Assembly (NCBI GenBank): GCA_963575745.1
Contig: CAUYUJ010015498.1
Coordinates: forward strand, 191,310-255,309
DNA: 64,000 nt
From: Prorocentrum cordatum
Taxonomy: Eukaryota; Sar; Dinophyceae; Prorocentrales; Prorocentraceae
Reading direction: 5' to 3'
The position numbers and the translations under genes were made by a program. Below, piece after piece: positions 10,411-21,632 of this stretch. The stretch's first letter is position 1. Each line of letters starts with the position of its first letter. Under the pieces are notes generated by a model. That model was not told the origin of the DNA. It did not search any database and was given only the letters and a program-made list of their open reading frames with translations.

Positions 10411-10890
10411 CCAAGGCCGCGATAACGGCGTGCTTGGTGAACGGTGCGGTTGGGAATCTGGTCTCTGTGGCACCGAGCTCACGGAGAGCGCCATGCGGGA
10501 AATCACGAAGGGCCGTTTCCGACGCTTCAAATATATGCGAGTGTACCGAGCGAGAAAACGGCACCGCGAGTGGTAGGAAAACACGAAACACGCGTTCCTA
10601 CAAATGGTTTGGCCACGAACCGCGCTTTCCTACAATTGGATGTTGTACTTCGCCGTCAGCTAACACACCGTTACCGCGTCTACGGTCGGGGTGGACGAGG
10701 TGAGCGTTCTCTTACAGTGAAGGCCAGTCCACAAGAAACCATCCACAAGAAACGCAACCCTGAGACCCCAGGACTTTCATCGATTTTTGGCGTGGGAACG
10801 TCACGCTTTCCATCGCAAGACCATCGAAACCCAAGAAACCCAGGGCACCCTGGACGCAAGCAGGGCGTTTCTTGTCATGGGCCCCCACTG
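10411..10890 (+). repeat. Dispersed repeat family C, full copy 1
   Basis: Matches 44388-44872 through several blocks: CAAGGCCGCG, GTGCGGTTGGGAATCT, CTAACACACCGTTA, CGCGTCTACGG, CAACCCTGAGACCCCA, AAACCCAGGGCACCCTGG and GCAAGCAGGG. No long conserved reading frame spans it. It abuts family D at 10891. Confidence 0.75.
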
Positions 10891-11090
10891 TGTCGGCGTT
10901 TCGACATTGGGCGGAAGGGGAAGGGGGAGGGATACGGCTCCGGACCTCTGCTTAGTGCGACTGTTTGGAACCGTGGGTCCTGTGGGGGAGACCCAAACTG
11001 CTCAAAACAGGCGCCCAAACCAGCTAAGATCTACTCCACCCGCGCCGATCGTCAAAACAACGAATAAGAACACGATCACGAGAAGGCGTA
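10891..11090 (+). repeat. Dispersed repeat family D, copy 2
   Basis: Counterpart of 3466-3695. Shared blocks are CGTTTCGACATTGGGCGGAA, CCTCTGCTTAGTGCGACTGT, AAGATCTACTCCA and ACGATCAC. Confidence 0.75.
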
Positions 11091-11095
11091 AAGGG

Positions 11096-11215
11096 GTCCA
11101 GGGACACACAAAGAAGTAGACACACATTCTATGGATCACCTTCTGTTTTACGATATGTTCTGGAGTTTCGTCTTCCCCCCCCACCTCCAATGTGTTCCTG
11201 TATTTCCCGCGGGAT
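11096..11215 (+). repeat. Repeat segment shared with 22215-22340
   Basis: Both segments read CAGGGACACACAAA..TA.TAGACACA, then a CTTCGTCTCCCCCCAC-like block, at the same spacing. At 22 kb this segment immediately precedes a CCT tract and family E, so it may be the 5' part of that repeat. Confidence 0.55.
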
Positions 11216-11337
11216 CGTCGATGTTGTGTGTCTGTTTGTGGTTTCCCCTCCTGAAGGTGGGGGAGCAGAAGTGAGGTTGGCTGGAGGGATGGATATTTTA
11301 CACGTTGATGGGAAACTGGAGCCTGCTTTTTCTGTTA

Positions 11338-11508
11338 CAACCTAATCGTACCGTAGAGACGCACGGAAAGGATGCAATGGCCTCGGAAGGCCATGTCGAC
11401 ACTTTGCGAGCGGGGCGCGGCCAGCGCAAGCGGCCATTGATGGGCCGAAAGGGAAGGATGCAAGGGTAACCTTGGAAGGTTGATCATCCTTACTATGCGG
11501 GTTGAATG
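11338..11508. mobile_element. Tc1-like MITE, family A copy 3
   Basis: A 171 bp member. The left end is diverged (CAACCTAATCGTACCG); the right end is ATCCTTACTATGCGGGTTGAATG. TA lies on both sides (GTTA before, TAAC after), the only copy here with TA at both edges. Interior GGATGCAAGGG motifs are present. Confidence 0.7.
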
Positions 11509-11514
11509 TAACGG

Positions 11515-11560
11515 ACGTGACCGGGGGAGGGGGGGCGATTTCGGCCCCCCCGGTCACTTC
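11515..11560. other. Strong GC hairpin
   Basis: GTGACCGGGGGAGGGGGGG is followed by its complement ending CCCCCGGTCAC. The stem of about 17-18 pairs lies directly beside the family A element. Confidence 0.6.
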
Positions 11561-11599
11561 ACAGCGGGGGGGGCGCCGGCAACCTTCGGAAATCCTCGA

Positions 11600-12885
11600 A
11601 GAATCCGTAGGGAATATTTGCAAATGTGGGCACAATATCGTGACGTGATCCAGGGGGGGAAGGGAGAGAGACAGCCGATCACGGCCGTTCTCTCCCAGAC
11701 CTAAAAAACAGGCTCCTGAATCGAACTGCCGCGCGTTGCTTTACGAGCAGAACCAGTAGCCGCCAAGCCGCCAGTGAAGCATCGGGTGAGGGGGTGCAGC
11801 GCATCTGGTATTTTATCAAATAGCACATCGCGGAAATTTGGGTTTCTAGGGCTTCCGACGCGGAAAAGCAGAAATAGGATTGGCGAGTCGGCTGCATACA
11901 GCTGGTTTTCAGGGCGCTGGGAACGACTGTATTTCGACGAATGTATCGGAAAGCGAGACCGCAAACGGGTGTGTGCAGCAAGTGTCGTGACCTCTTTCGC
12001 AAATCTTCAATATTAATACAACTATCCTCTCTTCCCTGGCAATGCGCCGGCCAGCGTATTGTTCGGCACGCGCTGACTTGTAACACGTGATCTTTCACAT
12101 CGTTGATTCTAGTCGGAGCGTGCTGGATCCTTAGAAATCCCGCAACAACTTTGGTCACAATTTAAGATCTGTGCATCGCTCCCGTCGTCGGGATGGCGGT
12201 CTCGCCCGAACGCAGGCCACACTTCCAAATCCGATTCGTTCTTCATCGTCGTCGCAATCACTTTGTTTTCCCCTTCTCCGCGTTCCGCTGATCCTCCTGG
12301 TTTTCCTACTATTCCTCATCCCCCTCCATTATGCCCTTGCTCTTGTGCCTCATATGCCTCCTGTTGTTTGTCTGATCGTCATCCTCGCCCTCCTCTGCCT
12401 CCTGTTTATCATCCGCTTCCCGTTCCTCTTTTCCTCCCTCCGTGGAGAAGCTCCCAGTTTCCGATTACGCAACAATTTATTGATTAAATCCTACGACAAC
12501 CAAGTGACCAGTGAGGTCCTAGGACGCCCCAAACGGCGGATCGATAATATCTCAACACAAAAGGAAGGGATGGGTGGAATGCACATGTGGCGCGAAACGC
12601 ACCTACCTTACCCCTCCCCGCAGTCGTGCGCCCCCGCGGGCATCCTTGCTGGTGGGGAAACAAAAAGATACGGATCGCTCCACACCCCAGACCCCATCGG
12701 GGCGCGTTCTGACCAGGATTTCGCAACGACTCCACCGGTGGCGACGAAGACGGGGCAACAGCATTGAAACCGCTCGTGATCTTGTGCGTCGCGGGAGGCC
12801 AAGAGCGGAACACGGAGCGGTACATTTTGACCCGTGCAATGGTTTCGGTAATTTGTCCTCCTTTGAAGCGCGGTGGCGTGTGTAG
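11600..12885. other. No supported gene
   Basis: Mixed-composition sequence. A pyrimidine-rich patch at 12240-12450 gives hydrophobic Leu/Pro/Ser frames. Other frames have no recognisable domain. No repeat family found elsewhere in the window was seen here. Confidence 0.4.
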
Positions 12886-12888
12886 AAG

Positions 12889-13028
12889 ACGAAACTGCAT
12901 CAACATTTATTTCCGGAGATCCGCCAACATTTCTTCGATCCGCGCTGGACCCACTTTCCCGGGCGCCATCGCCGATCCAAGACATGCGCGCCTAACTCTA
13001 GAAGCGTATGTTGATGAAGTTTCTCTTG
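12889..13028. mobile_element. Palindrome element family B, diverged copy
   Basis: GAAACTGCATCAACATTTATT opens the element and AGCGTATGTTGATGAAGTTTC closes it in inverted orientation. The inner blocks TTCTTCGATCCGCGCTGGACC and CGCCGATCCAAGACATGCGCG correspond to the arms of the other B copies. Confidence 0.5.
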
Positions 13029-13029
13029 A

Positions 13030-14330
13030 TCGACAGTGGGAGCCAAACGAGGGCCACACCGCTGCGCCGCTGAGGGCCGCGCGACATGTAGGCCACCCAC
13101 CCGCCGGCGGTCAGGCCGGTCCCGAACGGCTGGAGGGCAACGGGCACCACCCGACGCATGCCTGGGATCCCCGCCGCCACGCGCCCTCCCCTCGGGCGGC
13201 GGAAAGGGACCATAGTTACTGTTGCAATTTTTTTTTTTTGTCATGTGCCTATGTTCGGGGTAGCTGGCGCGGTTGAGCAGAAGGAGAGATGTGGGCACGC
13301 GCAGACGCTGCCGAGGAACCTCGAACATCCTGGCTTGAGGGTTGCACGCGTGGTGCGCCCGGGGAGCGGCCCTGTCCGAGCCTCAGACGCCGACAGAACG
13401 AACCCGCCCATTGGTGGTCACCGGAACATGCGAATGCACGGAGAAACTCGGATGACTACGGCTCGGGGGCTCAAGTGGTCAGTCGAAATTCGTCGGAACT
13501 GTCGCCAAAAATACATGACCAGTGATTTGGGGGACTTGGCCGGAGAAGGCTCTGTCAGGGTCCTGACTCGCGGGCCGCACCTTTGCCCAGGGGGTCCAAG
13601 CTGGGGGTGGCTGGGTCTCCCGAAGAGAAAGGGCCTTGGAAATGCATTCATTTGCCGGCGATCCCCGGCGGCGCCACGGCAACCGCCCTTCCCGGCCGCG
13701 CGGATTACATCAACGATGGTTGCCGCGTTTCTGTTCCAGGACAACACTGAAATTCACGTCTGTGGTCGAACAATCTCGTCTGAATCCCCCCTTCCCCCGA
13801 TTGCTGCTGCCGCTGCTGGCCCTTTCCTTTCTCCTCCGCCTCCAAGCGAGTGCATCCTCGCAAAAGCTGGGTTCACTGCGCGTACAACAAGTCGACGTGG
13901 CTGACTATCGCCGTCTCGCGTCGATGAGAGCTCCGAGACGCCGCTCGCACACGGAAAATGCGCCAGGCCCAGGGCGCATCCGCTGCGGGCGCGAGCGGCG
14001 AACTCGGATGCGGCGCTGGGCCGACAAGCCGCAGCGCGCGCACCGCGCCAGTTCGCGCAGTGCTCGCCGAGGATACGGTGGACATGGTCGAGAATGAAAG
14101 ACAAAGGTGGGAGGGGGGATCAGGCGCGAGCAAACGAAAAAAAACGGGCGGGGGGGAAGGGGGGGGAAGGGCGGGCACAGGAGAGGAGCAGCGACAACAG
14201 AAAAAACGCACATCAAAGCGGAGAGGACCAAAAAGGACAAAAAGACGACTCCAAGGACATGAGGAACAGCGTTTGGCCGCCAGGCCGTCGCTAATTGGAA
14301 ACATTGGTATACAGATGGCCGCAATGTCTG
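13030..14330. other. No supported gene
   Basis: GC-rich sequence with several overlapping frames of Arg/Ala/Pro-rich composition, short T and A runs (13230-13240, 14137-14144) and a G/A-rich patch at 14100-14260. I recognise no domain. Confidence 0.4.
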
Positions 14331-14339
14331 CCTAGATAA

Positions 14340-15000
14340 GCGTCAATGAGTCGATCGACGAGATCAGCCCTACTGCCGGGATATCATCATGTGTAAGGGC
14401 GTTCACGCGAGCTCGGATGTGGGTTCTCCCTCCTCCTGTCCATTGGGTTTCGTCCCTCTTCTCCACGAGCCCGTTCTCATCGAACCACGCCTGAATGCGC
14501 CTCTCCAGATCCCCAGAAGAACCTGCCCGACTAGCCTGTCGCACTCTGGGTGGCTGAGAGGCCTCTCCCGCAGGCCGCCATCGTGGGAAAGATTGCTGCC
14601 CGCGCCAGCTTTCACGTTCATCTCGAGATGACTGCGCTTGCGATCGTGGAAATTCTTGAGCTTCGCAAGCTGAACTTCCTCTGCGGTCGCCTTCCATCCG
14701 AGGGTCTGGCATTTCGTGCTGTACGTGGTCAGGTCCCCGATCTTGGGCTAACTCGCCTGCGTGCCGTGCTTGGCGAGATAGTCCATCCACATGTGCAGGC
14801 GAGCATTCCGCGCGCGGATGCGCGGGATGCCCAGCCAGTCTTTGCGCTGCACGGTGTCCTAGATATTCTCCGCTGCTTCGTGGTACTTCTGGATTGTCGC
14901 CTTCACGATCATGACGAACGAGCGCTCCACGGCGTTCGTGAAAACCTCGAGCATGACGCACCTCAAAAACTGGGTGTACCGACCAGACCGATCAGCCGGA
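14340..15000 (-). pseudogene. Decayed minus-strand ORF, unknown protein
   Basis: Read on the minus strand from ~15000, one frame gives VFTNAVERSFVMIVKATIQ, then a TAG at 14859-14861. The same frame continues with RKDWLGIPRIRARNARLHMW, is interrupted by a TAG at 14748-14750, and resumes with KIGDLTTYSTKCQTLGWKAT and a charged stretch to about 14630. After a frame change, another frame gives LERRIQAWFDENGLVEKRD near 14510. The amphipathic, charged composition contrasts with neighbouring junk frames, so it probably derives from a protein, perhaps a mobile-element one. No family was recognised. Confidence 0.35.
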
Positions 15001-15640
15001 TCAACTCCTTGGGCGCCTCGCCGACTGCTACCTTCGAATGCGCGGGCTCGCGCGCCCCTCCCGGGGCATCGCCGACAGAGGCCGCCTCGAGACCGAGGTC
15101 GATCAAGATAATCGAGCTCGTGGGGTTGCCAGTGCGACTGAACAAGCACATTGTATGCTATAAGAACCGGAAGTGTACATTCACACAATGGATATGCATA
15201 CTCATCGTGTTCCATAACGTCACTTACACTATAGCATTTGTAAAGATAGCACCAGCCTGTCCAACATGCATGAAGACGTGCTTGTTTTTGCAACCGTGAC
15301 CGACGACAACGTGGACGGCAAAACGGGCATTGTTTCGTCTGGACAAGGGAAACAACCCGATGAATATATGTGTTATGTGCGCTTCGTTTGACGTCGTATT
15401 ATTCGCCCTGTCTCCGTGCGGAAGCACTCGCTGCATGTTATGCCACTCGGCAGCATGATATCGCATCGGTAATGGTTCTCTTCACGCTCGCCCTCTTTCC
15501 CAATTCCCACTCCGAGGCAGCGCAAGTGCTAAGAATCGTGATGGGGAGGGATTAGTTTCTCATATTACTACGACGCATGTGCGACACATCGGCCAACCAA
15601 AATTCTTCTCGCACGGCGACAGCGTGCGCGGGAGAGGGTG
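15000..15640. other. No supported gene
   Basis: AT-richer sequence around 15130-15560 with short frames on both strands. I recognise no domain or repeat. Confidence 0.35.
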
Positions 15641-16480
15641 GGGAGGGGAAGGACAAGGAGGAGGACGAGGAGGGGGGGAGGAGGAAAGGACGGGGGAGGA
15701 GAAAGGGAAGGAATCCTTCCCCCTCCTCCGCAGCCCCGTGGCCGGCTCGCTGCACTGAGGGCCACGGGGCCGACAAGCGGCCAGGCAGCCCCCCGGCGGC
15801 CTCCAAGCAACCGGAATTCGACCAGAGGCGGGCTGCTGCCATGACCCGGGGCTGGCCCAGCACGAATCGGTGACGATGTATAGTTGGCGCCCCCACAGGG
15901 GATGAGGGAACCCTCTCCTCCTTCTCCTCTCCGCCTCCTCCTCCTCCTCCTCCTCCTCCTCCTCCTCCTCTTTCCTACTCCTCCTCTTTCCTCCTCCTCC
16001 TCCTCCTCCTCCTCCTGCGTCCTCCTCCTCTTCCTCCTCCCCCCTCCTCCTCCTCCTCCTCCTCCTCCTCCTCCTCCTCCTCCCTCCGCCTCCTCTCCTC
16101 CTCCTCCTCCCCTCCTCGCCCTCCCCTCCTCCTCCTCCTCCTCGTTCTCCTCGTCTTCCTCCCTCCTCCTCCTCCTCCTTCTCCTCCTCCTCCTCCTCCT
16201 CTCCTCCTCCTCCTCCTCCTCCTCTTCCTCCTCCTCCTCCTCCTCCGCCGCCCTCCTCCTCCTCCTCCTCCTCCTCCTCCTCCTCCTCCTCCTCCTCCTC
16301 CTCTCGCCTTCCTCTCTCCTTCCTGCCTCCTGCCTCTCTCCTCCCTCCTCCTTTCTTCATCGGGGCAGGCGTCCCGCAATGCCCCCGTCGAGCGAGATAG
16401 CCTCCTTGCTCCTTCTCCTCATCATGTTTCCTCCTCTTCCTTCTCCTCTTCCTCCTCCTCCTCCTCCTCCTCATCCTCCC
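15640..16480 (+). repeat. (CCT)n array with flanking purine tract
   Basis: 15640-15715 is G/A-rich. 15910-16345 and 16430-16480 are CCT/CTC arrays with occasional CGT and TTC variants. The long poly-Leu/Ser/Pro (plus) and poly-Glu/Gly/Arg (minus) frames spanning it are treated as array artefacts. Confidence 0.85.
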
Positions 16481-16614
16481 GAAGATTCGGAAAGTCCTGT
16501 CCCCCAGGCCGCCGACACCTCCGCCGCGGCCGAGGGAAGACGCGATGCGAGGCATCGGGGGGGCACCCGGGCGGGCGGCCTGATCGGGCGGTGCGTTGCG
16601 ACGGGGAGGGGTGT

Positions 16615-16710
16615 GAAGTCCTCCTCCGCCGCCTCCGCCTCCTCCTCCTGCTCTCCCTCCTTCCCCGCCTGTTCCTCGTTTTCCTCCTCCTCCTCCTTCT
16701 TTCCAATGGC
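16615..16710 (+). repeat. Short (CCT)n tract
   Basis: CCT/CTT units with a few interruptions. It lies between the large array and the RNase H remnant. Confidence 0.7.
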
Positions 16711-16989
16711 TTTCTCTTGGCTCCCACCAATCGAAGGGGCTGCGCAGAGGGCCCCCCGAACAACATCGACCACCTCCCCCCCGCACCAGTAGGACGAAGC
16801 CCGAAGGCCAGGGCCGTCTTATTGGCGCAGGGAGGAGGCCCAGATGCCTGGCTGCCCCTAAACCGCCGCACCGCAGGGGCGGGTGGGCCGATCCTCCTGA
16901 CCGTCCTCGGACCGAAGGGGGAGGATCAACAAATAACAAGCTACTCACACAACTGGCCCCACCACTCGGCCGCCTCAGGGTCATCTGCC

Positions 16990-17985
16990 GCGCGGGTCAG
17001 GGGCCATGACTGAGATATGCGCAGGCCCTTCGGCCATGGGCACCTCCCTGTCAGAATCTGCGCACGCTGTTCATCAGAAGTTTGGCTGCAGGGGCCCGCC
17101 AGCTGTCGGGGGAGCCCCGGTGTGTAGGCCCCGCACTCGAAACAAGAAGAACAGAAAGGCAAACCAGGTTCCCCCACCCGACAACCAGACAAATTATGGG
17201 AACGGAGCGGGGGAGAGCGACGAATGTCTATCAAAACTGGGGGGTTAAAGCTGCACGTGTACCTGGAGCCCTGTCTTTGAAACGATTCGGCGCACTTGCA
17301 CCTCCAACATGAATCATTCCCCAAGCACGCGGCGGGGACGGCCACAGGGCAACAACCCCGGCATCGGGACCCTAGGCTCCTTGGCCAAATCCCCGAAGAG
17401 CTCTTTCGCCGTCTGGATGTCACCTAGAAGCTGACTCATTCCTACTGCCACCTCCTCCCAGCCCGCAAGACATACATCGTAGAGATGTATATCTTGAAGC
17501 ACGGGCAAACGGTGTGAGTGTACTCCATCTCTGGCGTACTCGTCGGCCTTGTCGTTCCCCGCCGTGTGGCGGGCTGCGATGCCTGAGCACTCTGAGCAAA
17601 CGTGCGCCTTGACCTTTTTCAGACTGAAAGCAGTTACTCTTGACCTGTCAAGGGCACGCCATACTTCTGACAGCGGGCTGGCTCATCAGAGGGCGGCGAA
17701 GAGCTTGTTGTAGTCTCCGAGCAAGGCCTGGCAGTCGATATGCACTAGATACGACTCTGTGGAGTTTTCCTCTAGGGCCTCGAGGTGCTGAACGCCCGGG
17801 AGGAGCCAGAAGACTTCGCCAAAAACTGCAATCTGAGGAAGGAATCCAGGAACGTTTCCAAAGATGCCTCCGAGAAACTTGCCATTGTCGTCTACGGAAA
17901 CAAATCCCCAACCCGCCTCGGCAACATGGTCATGCGTCGGCCCTCTGCAAGACCCATCACTGCACATATACCCGTTCAGGTTGGA
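16990..17985 (-). pseudogene. Retroelement 3' tail: RNase H plus Cys-rich module
   Basis: The minus-strand frame from ~17985 has S-D-G-S (17961-17950), then GWGFVSVDDNGKFLGG, G-E-V-F-W and V-H-I-D-C-Q. These supply the first Asp, the Glu and the second Asp of an RNase H core. Two adjacent TGA codons (17683-17688) interrupt it. The same frame resumes with LKKVKAH and HTAGNDKADEYARDG (NDKAD at 17539-17556), the classic last motif of retroelement RNase H. After a frame change at ~17340, another frame has S-H-N-L, C-S-S-C-F-E-C-G-A-Y, L...C and W-P-K (17028-17036), matching the module at 5.4 kb. RNase H removes RNA from RNA-DNA hybrids during retrotransposition. No RT domain adjoins it: a CCT array starts at 18005. 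Confidence 0.75.
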
Positions 17986-18004
17986 CTTGAAGGGTGATGT
18001 GGGC

Positions 18005-18112
18005 CCCTTTTCCTCCTCCTCCTTCTCCCCCTCCTCCTCCTCCTCCCCCTCCTCCTCCTCCTCCTCCTCCTCCCACTCCTCCTACTCCTCCTCCTCCTCC
18101 TCCTACGAGGAA
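18005..18112 (+). repeat. (CCT)n tract
   Basis: CCT/CCC/ACT units. It abuts the 5' end of the RNase H remnant and may mark where the element was truncated. Confidence 0.8.
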
Positions 18113-18123
18113 GCTTGGGCGTA

Positions 18124-18295
18124 CAGTCAACCCGTATAGTAAGGATACGCGTTAAGGATGCAAGGGCCTTGAAGAACCGTATCGACGTCATTCAAACAAG
18201 GCAGGCCAGCGAAAGTGGCTAAGGATGGGCCGGAGGGGCAAGGATGCAAGGGTAGCCTTGGGATGATTGCCCATCCTTACTATGCTCGTTGACTG
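18124..18295. mobile_element. Tc1-like MITE, family A copy 4
   Basis: A 172 bp member with the best-preserved ends: CAGTCAACCCGTATAGTAAG on the left and ATCCTTACTATGCTCGTTGACTG on the right. TA precedes the left end. The interior AAGGATGCAAGGG motifs are conserved. Confidence 0.75.
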
Positions 18296-18299
18296 CATA

Positions 18300-19165
18300 G
18301 GGTCGGGGAGGCGGAGGGGCCGGACGGAATGGAGGAGATGAAAGGGCGGAGGGAGAAAGAGAGGGAGACGGACCATGAGCATCAGCAGCAGGAGCAGGAG
18401 GGGGAGGAGGGGGAGGGCGGGGACGAGGGGGAGAAGAAAGAGGATGGGAGGAAGAGCAGGGGGTGTATGATGCCCCGAGTGCGGGTGGAAACCAATCCTT
18501 CCCTACACGATAAGCACGCAACACCAGTATCCGAGCGACATTTCGCTGCCCAGGTGGCCGTTGAACAGGAAGGCCATCACGCCGAGCACGCCCCACATGG
18601 ACGCCTGTGGAAGGGTCTCCTCGCCCTCCCCCCGACCCCTAATCCTCTGACCCAGTACACGCCTAAGATCGAAGGTGTGCCGGTCGCTGCAAAGGGACTG
18701 GTGGAGCCTGATCTAGCTTGGAGGTGGAGCACGCCCCCTCGAACACCTGGGCCGCCTTCATTCCTCCTCCCTCCTCCCTCCCGCCTCCTCCTCCTCCTCC
18801 TCATGACGACCTCAGGAGAACAACGGTTCTATCACATACGCGCCCCTGCGTGACCTGGGATGAGGGGCAACGATCGGGGGGGGCCGGCTCAGAAGGGGGA
18901 ACCCTCGAGCTGAAGTCGGCGATGCAGCGCCGATAGTTCGACGATATGCCCCCGATAGCGAAACCGCACATGCCTGGGCGGGGTGGGCTATCGGGTCCCT
19001 ATCGGCGATGTGTGGGCGATTCGGGGTCGATGCAGTTCTCCCAGAGCCTATCCCGCCATGCGTTGCCCCTGATTTCCGCCCTCGCGCCGACCTCTGGAGC
19101 GGAAAGGCTGCATCTACATTCGTGGCCTGGACTGCGAAGCGCGGTCATCTTCGCGCCCCTACGGG
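18300..19165. other. No supported gene
   Basis: Purine-rich start (18305-18470), a short CCT tract at 18768-18802, otherwise GC-rich frames without a recognised domain. Two GCCCCTNCGNGTGACCTG.GA-like blocks (near 18842 and 19157) recur about 315 bp apart. Confidence 0.4.
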
Positions 19166-19171
19166 TGACCT

Positions 19172-19322
19172 GAGACATGGTGATGCTGTGGCTGCTGCTG
19201 ATGCTGATGCTGATGCTGATGATGATGATGATGATGATGACGATGATGCTGATACTGATGCTGATGACGATGACGATGACGATGACGATGATGATGATGA
19301 TGATGATGCTGATTCTGATGAT

Positions 19323-19418
<96 letters not shown>

Positions 19419-19525
19419 GCGGTGGTGGTGATGATGATAATGATACTGATTATGATTATGATGATGATGATGATGACGATGATGATGATGAAGAAGAAGA
19501 AGAAGAAGAAGAAGAAGAATAAGAA
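19172..19525 (+). repeat. (GAT/ATG)n then (GAA)n array
   Basis: Trinucleotide array of ATG/GAT with CTG and ACG variants, ending in GAA/AGA units from 19488. It yields poly-Met, poly-Asp and poly-Ile frames that are not genes. Confidence 0.9.
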
Positions 19526-19894
19526 GAAGAAGGCTGTGGGTTCTCGACGTCTTTCGCCAGTGTGTACGTGACCCCTGCCATGGACCTCCTCAGGAGCCCC
19601 CCCCCAGCAGGTCACCCTTGATATATACCTCGACGACTACGGACTGTCGAGTTCGGGCACTGGAACATCGGTCGTGCCGCCCCTGAAGAAGGCGTCCGTG
19701 AAGCTGTTGTTTTCCCAAGGGTATGGTGTGGAGCCCACAGACAATGCAGCAGTTGTCTCCTCCCCGCCATGGGTAGGGGCAGCCAGCAGAGGATTTTCTC
19801 GAACACCGTGGCGGCCCGCCCTCCGACGCCCACGCAGCGGTCAAATTTGGAGTCGACGACGCAGCTGGACAGGCTCGTCGCTCGAAAGGTCGGG

Positions 19895-20095
19895 GCAAAA
19901 ATAGAAGAAGAACAAAAAACATAAACACAAACTTTTGGCGCTCCGCGGATTTTTGGGATTCGCGCTGGACCCCCTCCCTGGCGCGCGGAGCGCACCAGGG
20001 GCGGCGCCGGAGGCGCCGCCGGGGGGCCCAACCGCGGATCCAAGAAATCTGCGCGGAGCGCCAACATTTTATGCTTTGTTCTTCTTCGAGAATAG
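19895..20095. mobile_element. Palindrome element family B, copy 2
   Basis: The left arm ACTTTTGGCGCTCCGCGGAT and the right arm (GATCCAAGAAATCTGCGCGG, GAGCGCCAACATTTTATG) are inverted. The outer AGAAGAAGAACAAAAAACAT / ATGCTTTGTTCTTCTTCGAG blocks extend the repeat to ~45 bp. The GC-rich centre has GGCGCCGGAGGCGCC. Confidence 0.75.
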
Positions 20096-20164
20096 GGGAT
20101 TGACTACATCATCGTTTTGCCCCCTATTTTCGACGGGTCTACAAACGCATATGTAGAGAGTCAG

Positions 20165-20375
20165 GCAAGCCAATAGAAGAAGAAACAATGGCATGAACAT
20201 AAACTTTTGGCGCTTCGCACGGATTTCTTGGATCTGCACTGGACCCACCTCCCTGGCGCGCGGAGCGCGCAGGGGACGGCGCCAGAGGCGCCGCCACGGG
20301 GCCCCATCGCAGATCCAAGAAATTCGCGGGGAGCGCCAAAAGCTTATGCTTATGGCGATGTTTCTGCTTCGAGTA
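20165..20375. mobile_element. Palindrome element family B, copy 3
   Basis: Same architecture as the copy ending at 20095: ATAAACTTTTGGCGCTTCGC left, GGGAGCGCCAAAAGCTTATG right. The downstream flanks of both copies are also alike (ATCGTTTTGCCC.., TCTACAA..GCAT), so a unit larger than the palindrome was duplicated. Confidence 0.75.
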
Positions 20376-20379
20376 GGGA

Positions 20380-21050
20380 GATCGAGTACAGAATCGTTTT
20401 GCCCAGTTTTACCGTCGGATCTACAAGTGCATGAAGTGAGAAAGACTGGGGGCTGCCCAGCGCTGACAAGAAAGAGAGGTTGGCTAAACCTGCCTCAATG
20501 CTACATGAGGCTCAGAAGGGGTAGCGCCAGGTCGATGCCGGGAGCGCTCGACGAGCTTGCCACGGCAAAGCTCCACGTCGGAGTCCGAGACTGCACACGT
20601 CTGGGTTATATGGAAATACGATACGAGAAGATAGCCAAGAACTCGCAAGAGGTGTGATGTTATCCGCGAAAGTTATGCTGCATAAACGCAACAGAGCAAA
20701 CATGTCGTCGGCAACAGCTCCACCAAGCTAAGATGCAGATATTGATGCGTTGCAATGCGACAATGGAAGCGGCGAGCTAAGACTTCCCCTTTCCGCCGGA
20801 CATCCCGCCCTTGCCAGGGGCTGTGTTGGGATACGGCTCTTGACGTGCCATCTTTGCCGATGTCGTCCGAGGAGCCGCACGGAGAGTGCCAGAGACATCG
20901 GAGGCCAGATCACCAGGGCCGAGAGTATGGCCCGAGACCTCTGGACCAGCAGCGCTGCCAACTCCAGAGTCCTGGATCTGCAGCTGAGCAGGCAAGCCGG
21001 GCGCCAAGCCACTGGCAAGCCAAGGCGCCAAGAGCAGCAGATGCAGAGCG
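20380..21050. other. No supported gene
   Basis: Mixed-composition sequence. A plus-strand frame at 20193-20657 and frames around 20730-21190 show no recognised domain. Confidence 0.35.
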
Positions 21051-21051
21051 T

Positions 21052-21240
21052 CGCGGCTACACGCAAGATTGACCCTGGGCAAGAGTGACCTTGCGCGGCC
21101 TTTTGGGGGGCCGCGGGGGGGGGGGCCGAACACGAGCGCGCAAGACGCTACCACCGCACCGCGCTCGGCGATCGGGGGACCCCGGTGGGCCCGCACCCAG
21201 GGTCGCTCCGGCGAAAGGTCACTCTTGCGCGTAGCCGAGA
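21052..21240. mobile_element. Foldback MITE, family G copy 1
   Basis: The left end CGCAAGATTGACCCTGGG / AAGAGTGACC is inverted at the right as GGTCGCTCC..AAGGTCACTCTTGCG. A CGGCTAC...GTAGCCG extension lies outside. The interior GGGGGCCGCGGGGG and GCGCGCAAG blocks are shared with the copy at 29428. Confidence 0.7.
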
Positions 21241-21632
21241 GAGTCGGGCAAGCCAGTCGCCACTGCTCGGCCCCCCTCCCCGCACCCCCTCAACAGAAGC
21301 CTGGAGCGGCGCCGCAGGCGCTCCGAGGGTCGGGGGCCCCGCTCGGGGCCCGGTGCGGTCGCGAGGATCTGCGCGGACCTCCGAGAGCATGCGCCTGCTC
21401 AAGCGGCACAGCCAGGCCCAGGACGGAAGAGCGTCCAGAAGAGGAAGCAACATACAGTCATCGGCCCGACCTGAGGAACGACGAACAAGGACCGCAGCCC
21501 CTTTTTCCCGAGGAATAACGCATAAGGAGCGATGCATCATCAACAAAACATGAGGAACGATCAATAACGCATTCAAGCCTAAGAAACGACCGAACCCCTT
21601 TTGAAAAGTAAGTGTTCCTTAGTCAAGCCGCT

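Noticed and set aside
19008-19571. Asp/Met-run protein
   Set aside because: It derives from the GAT/ATG and GAA array. The non-repetitive part has no domain.
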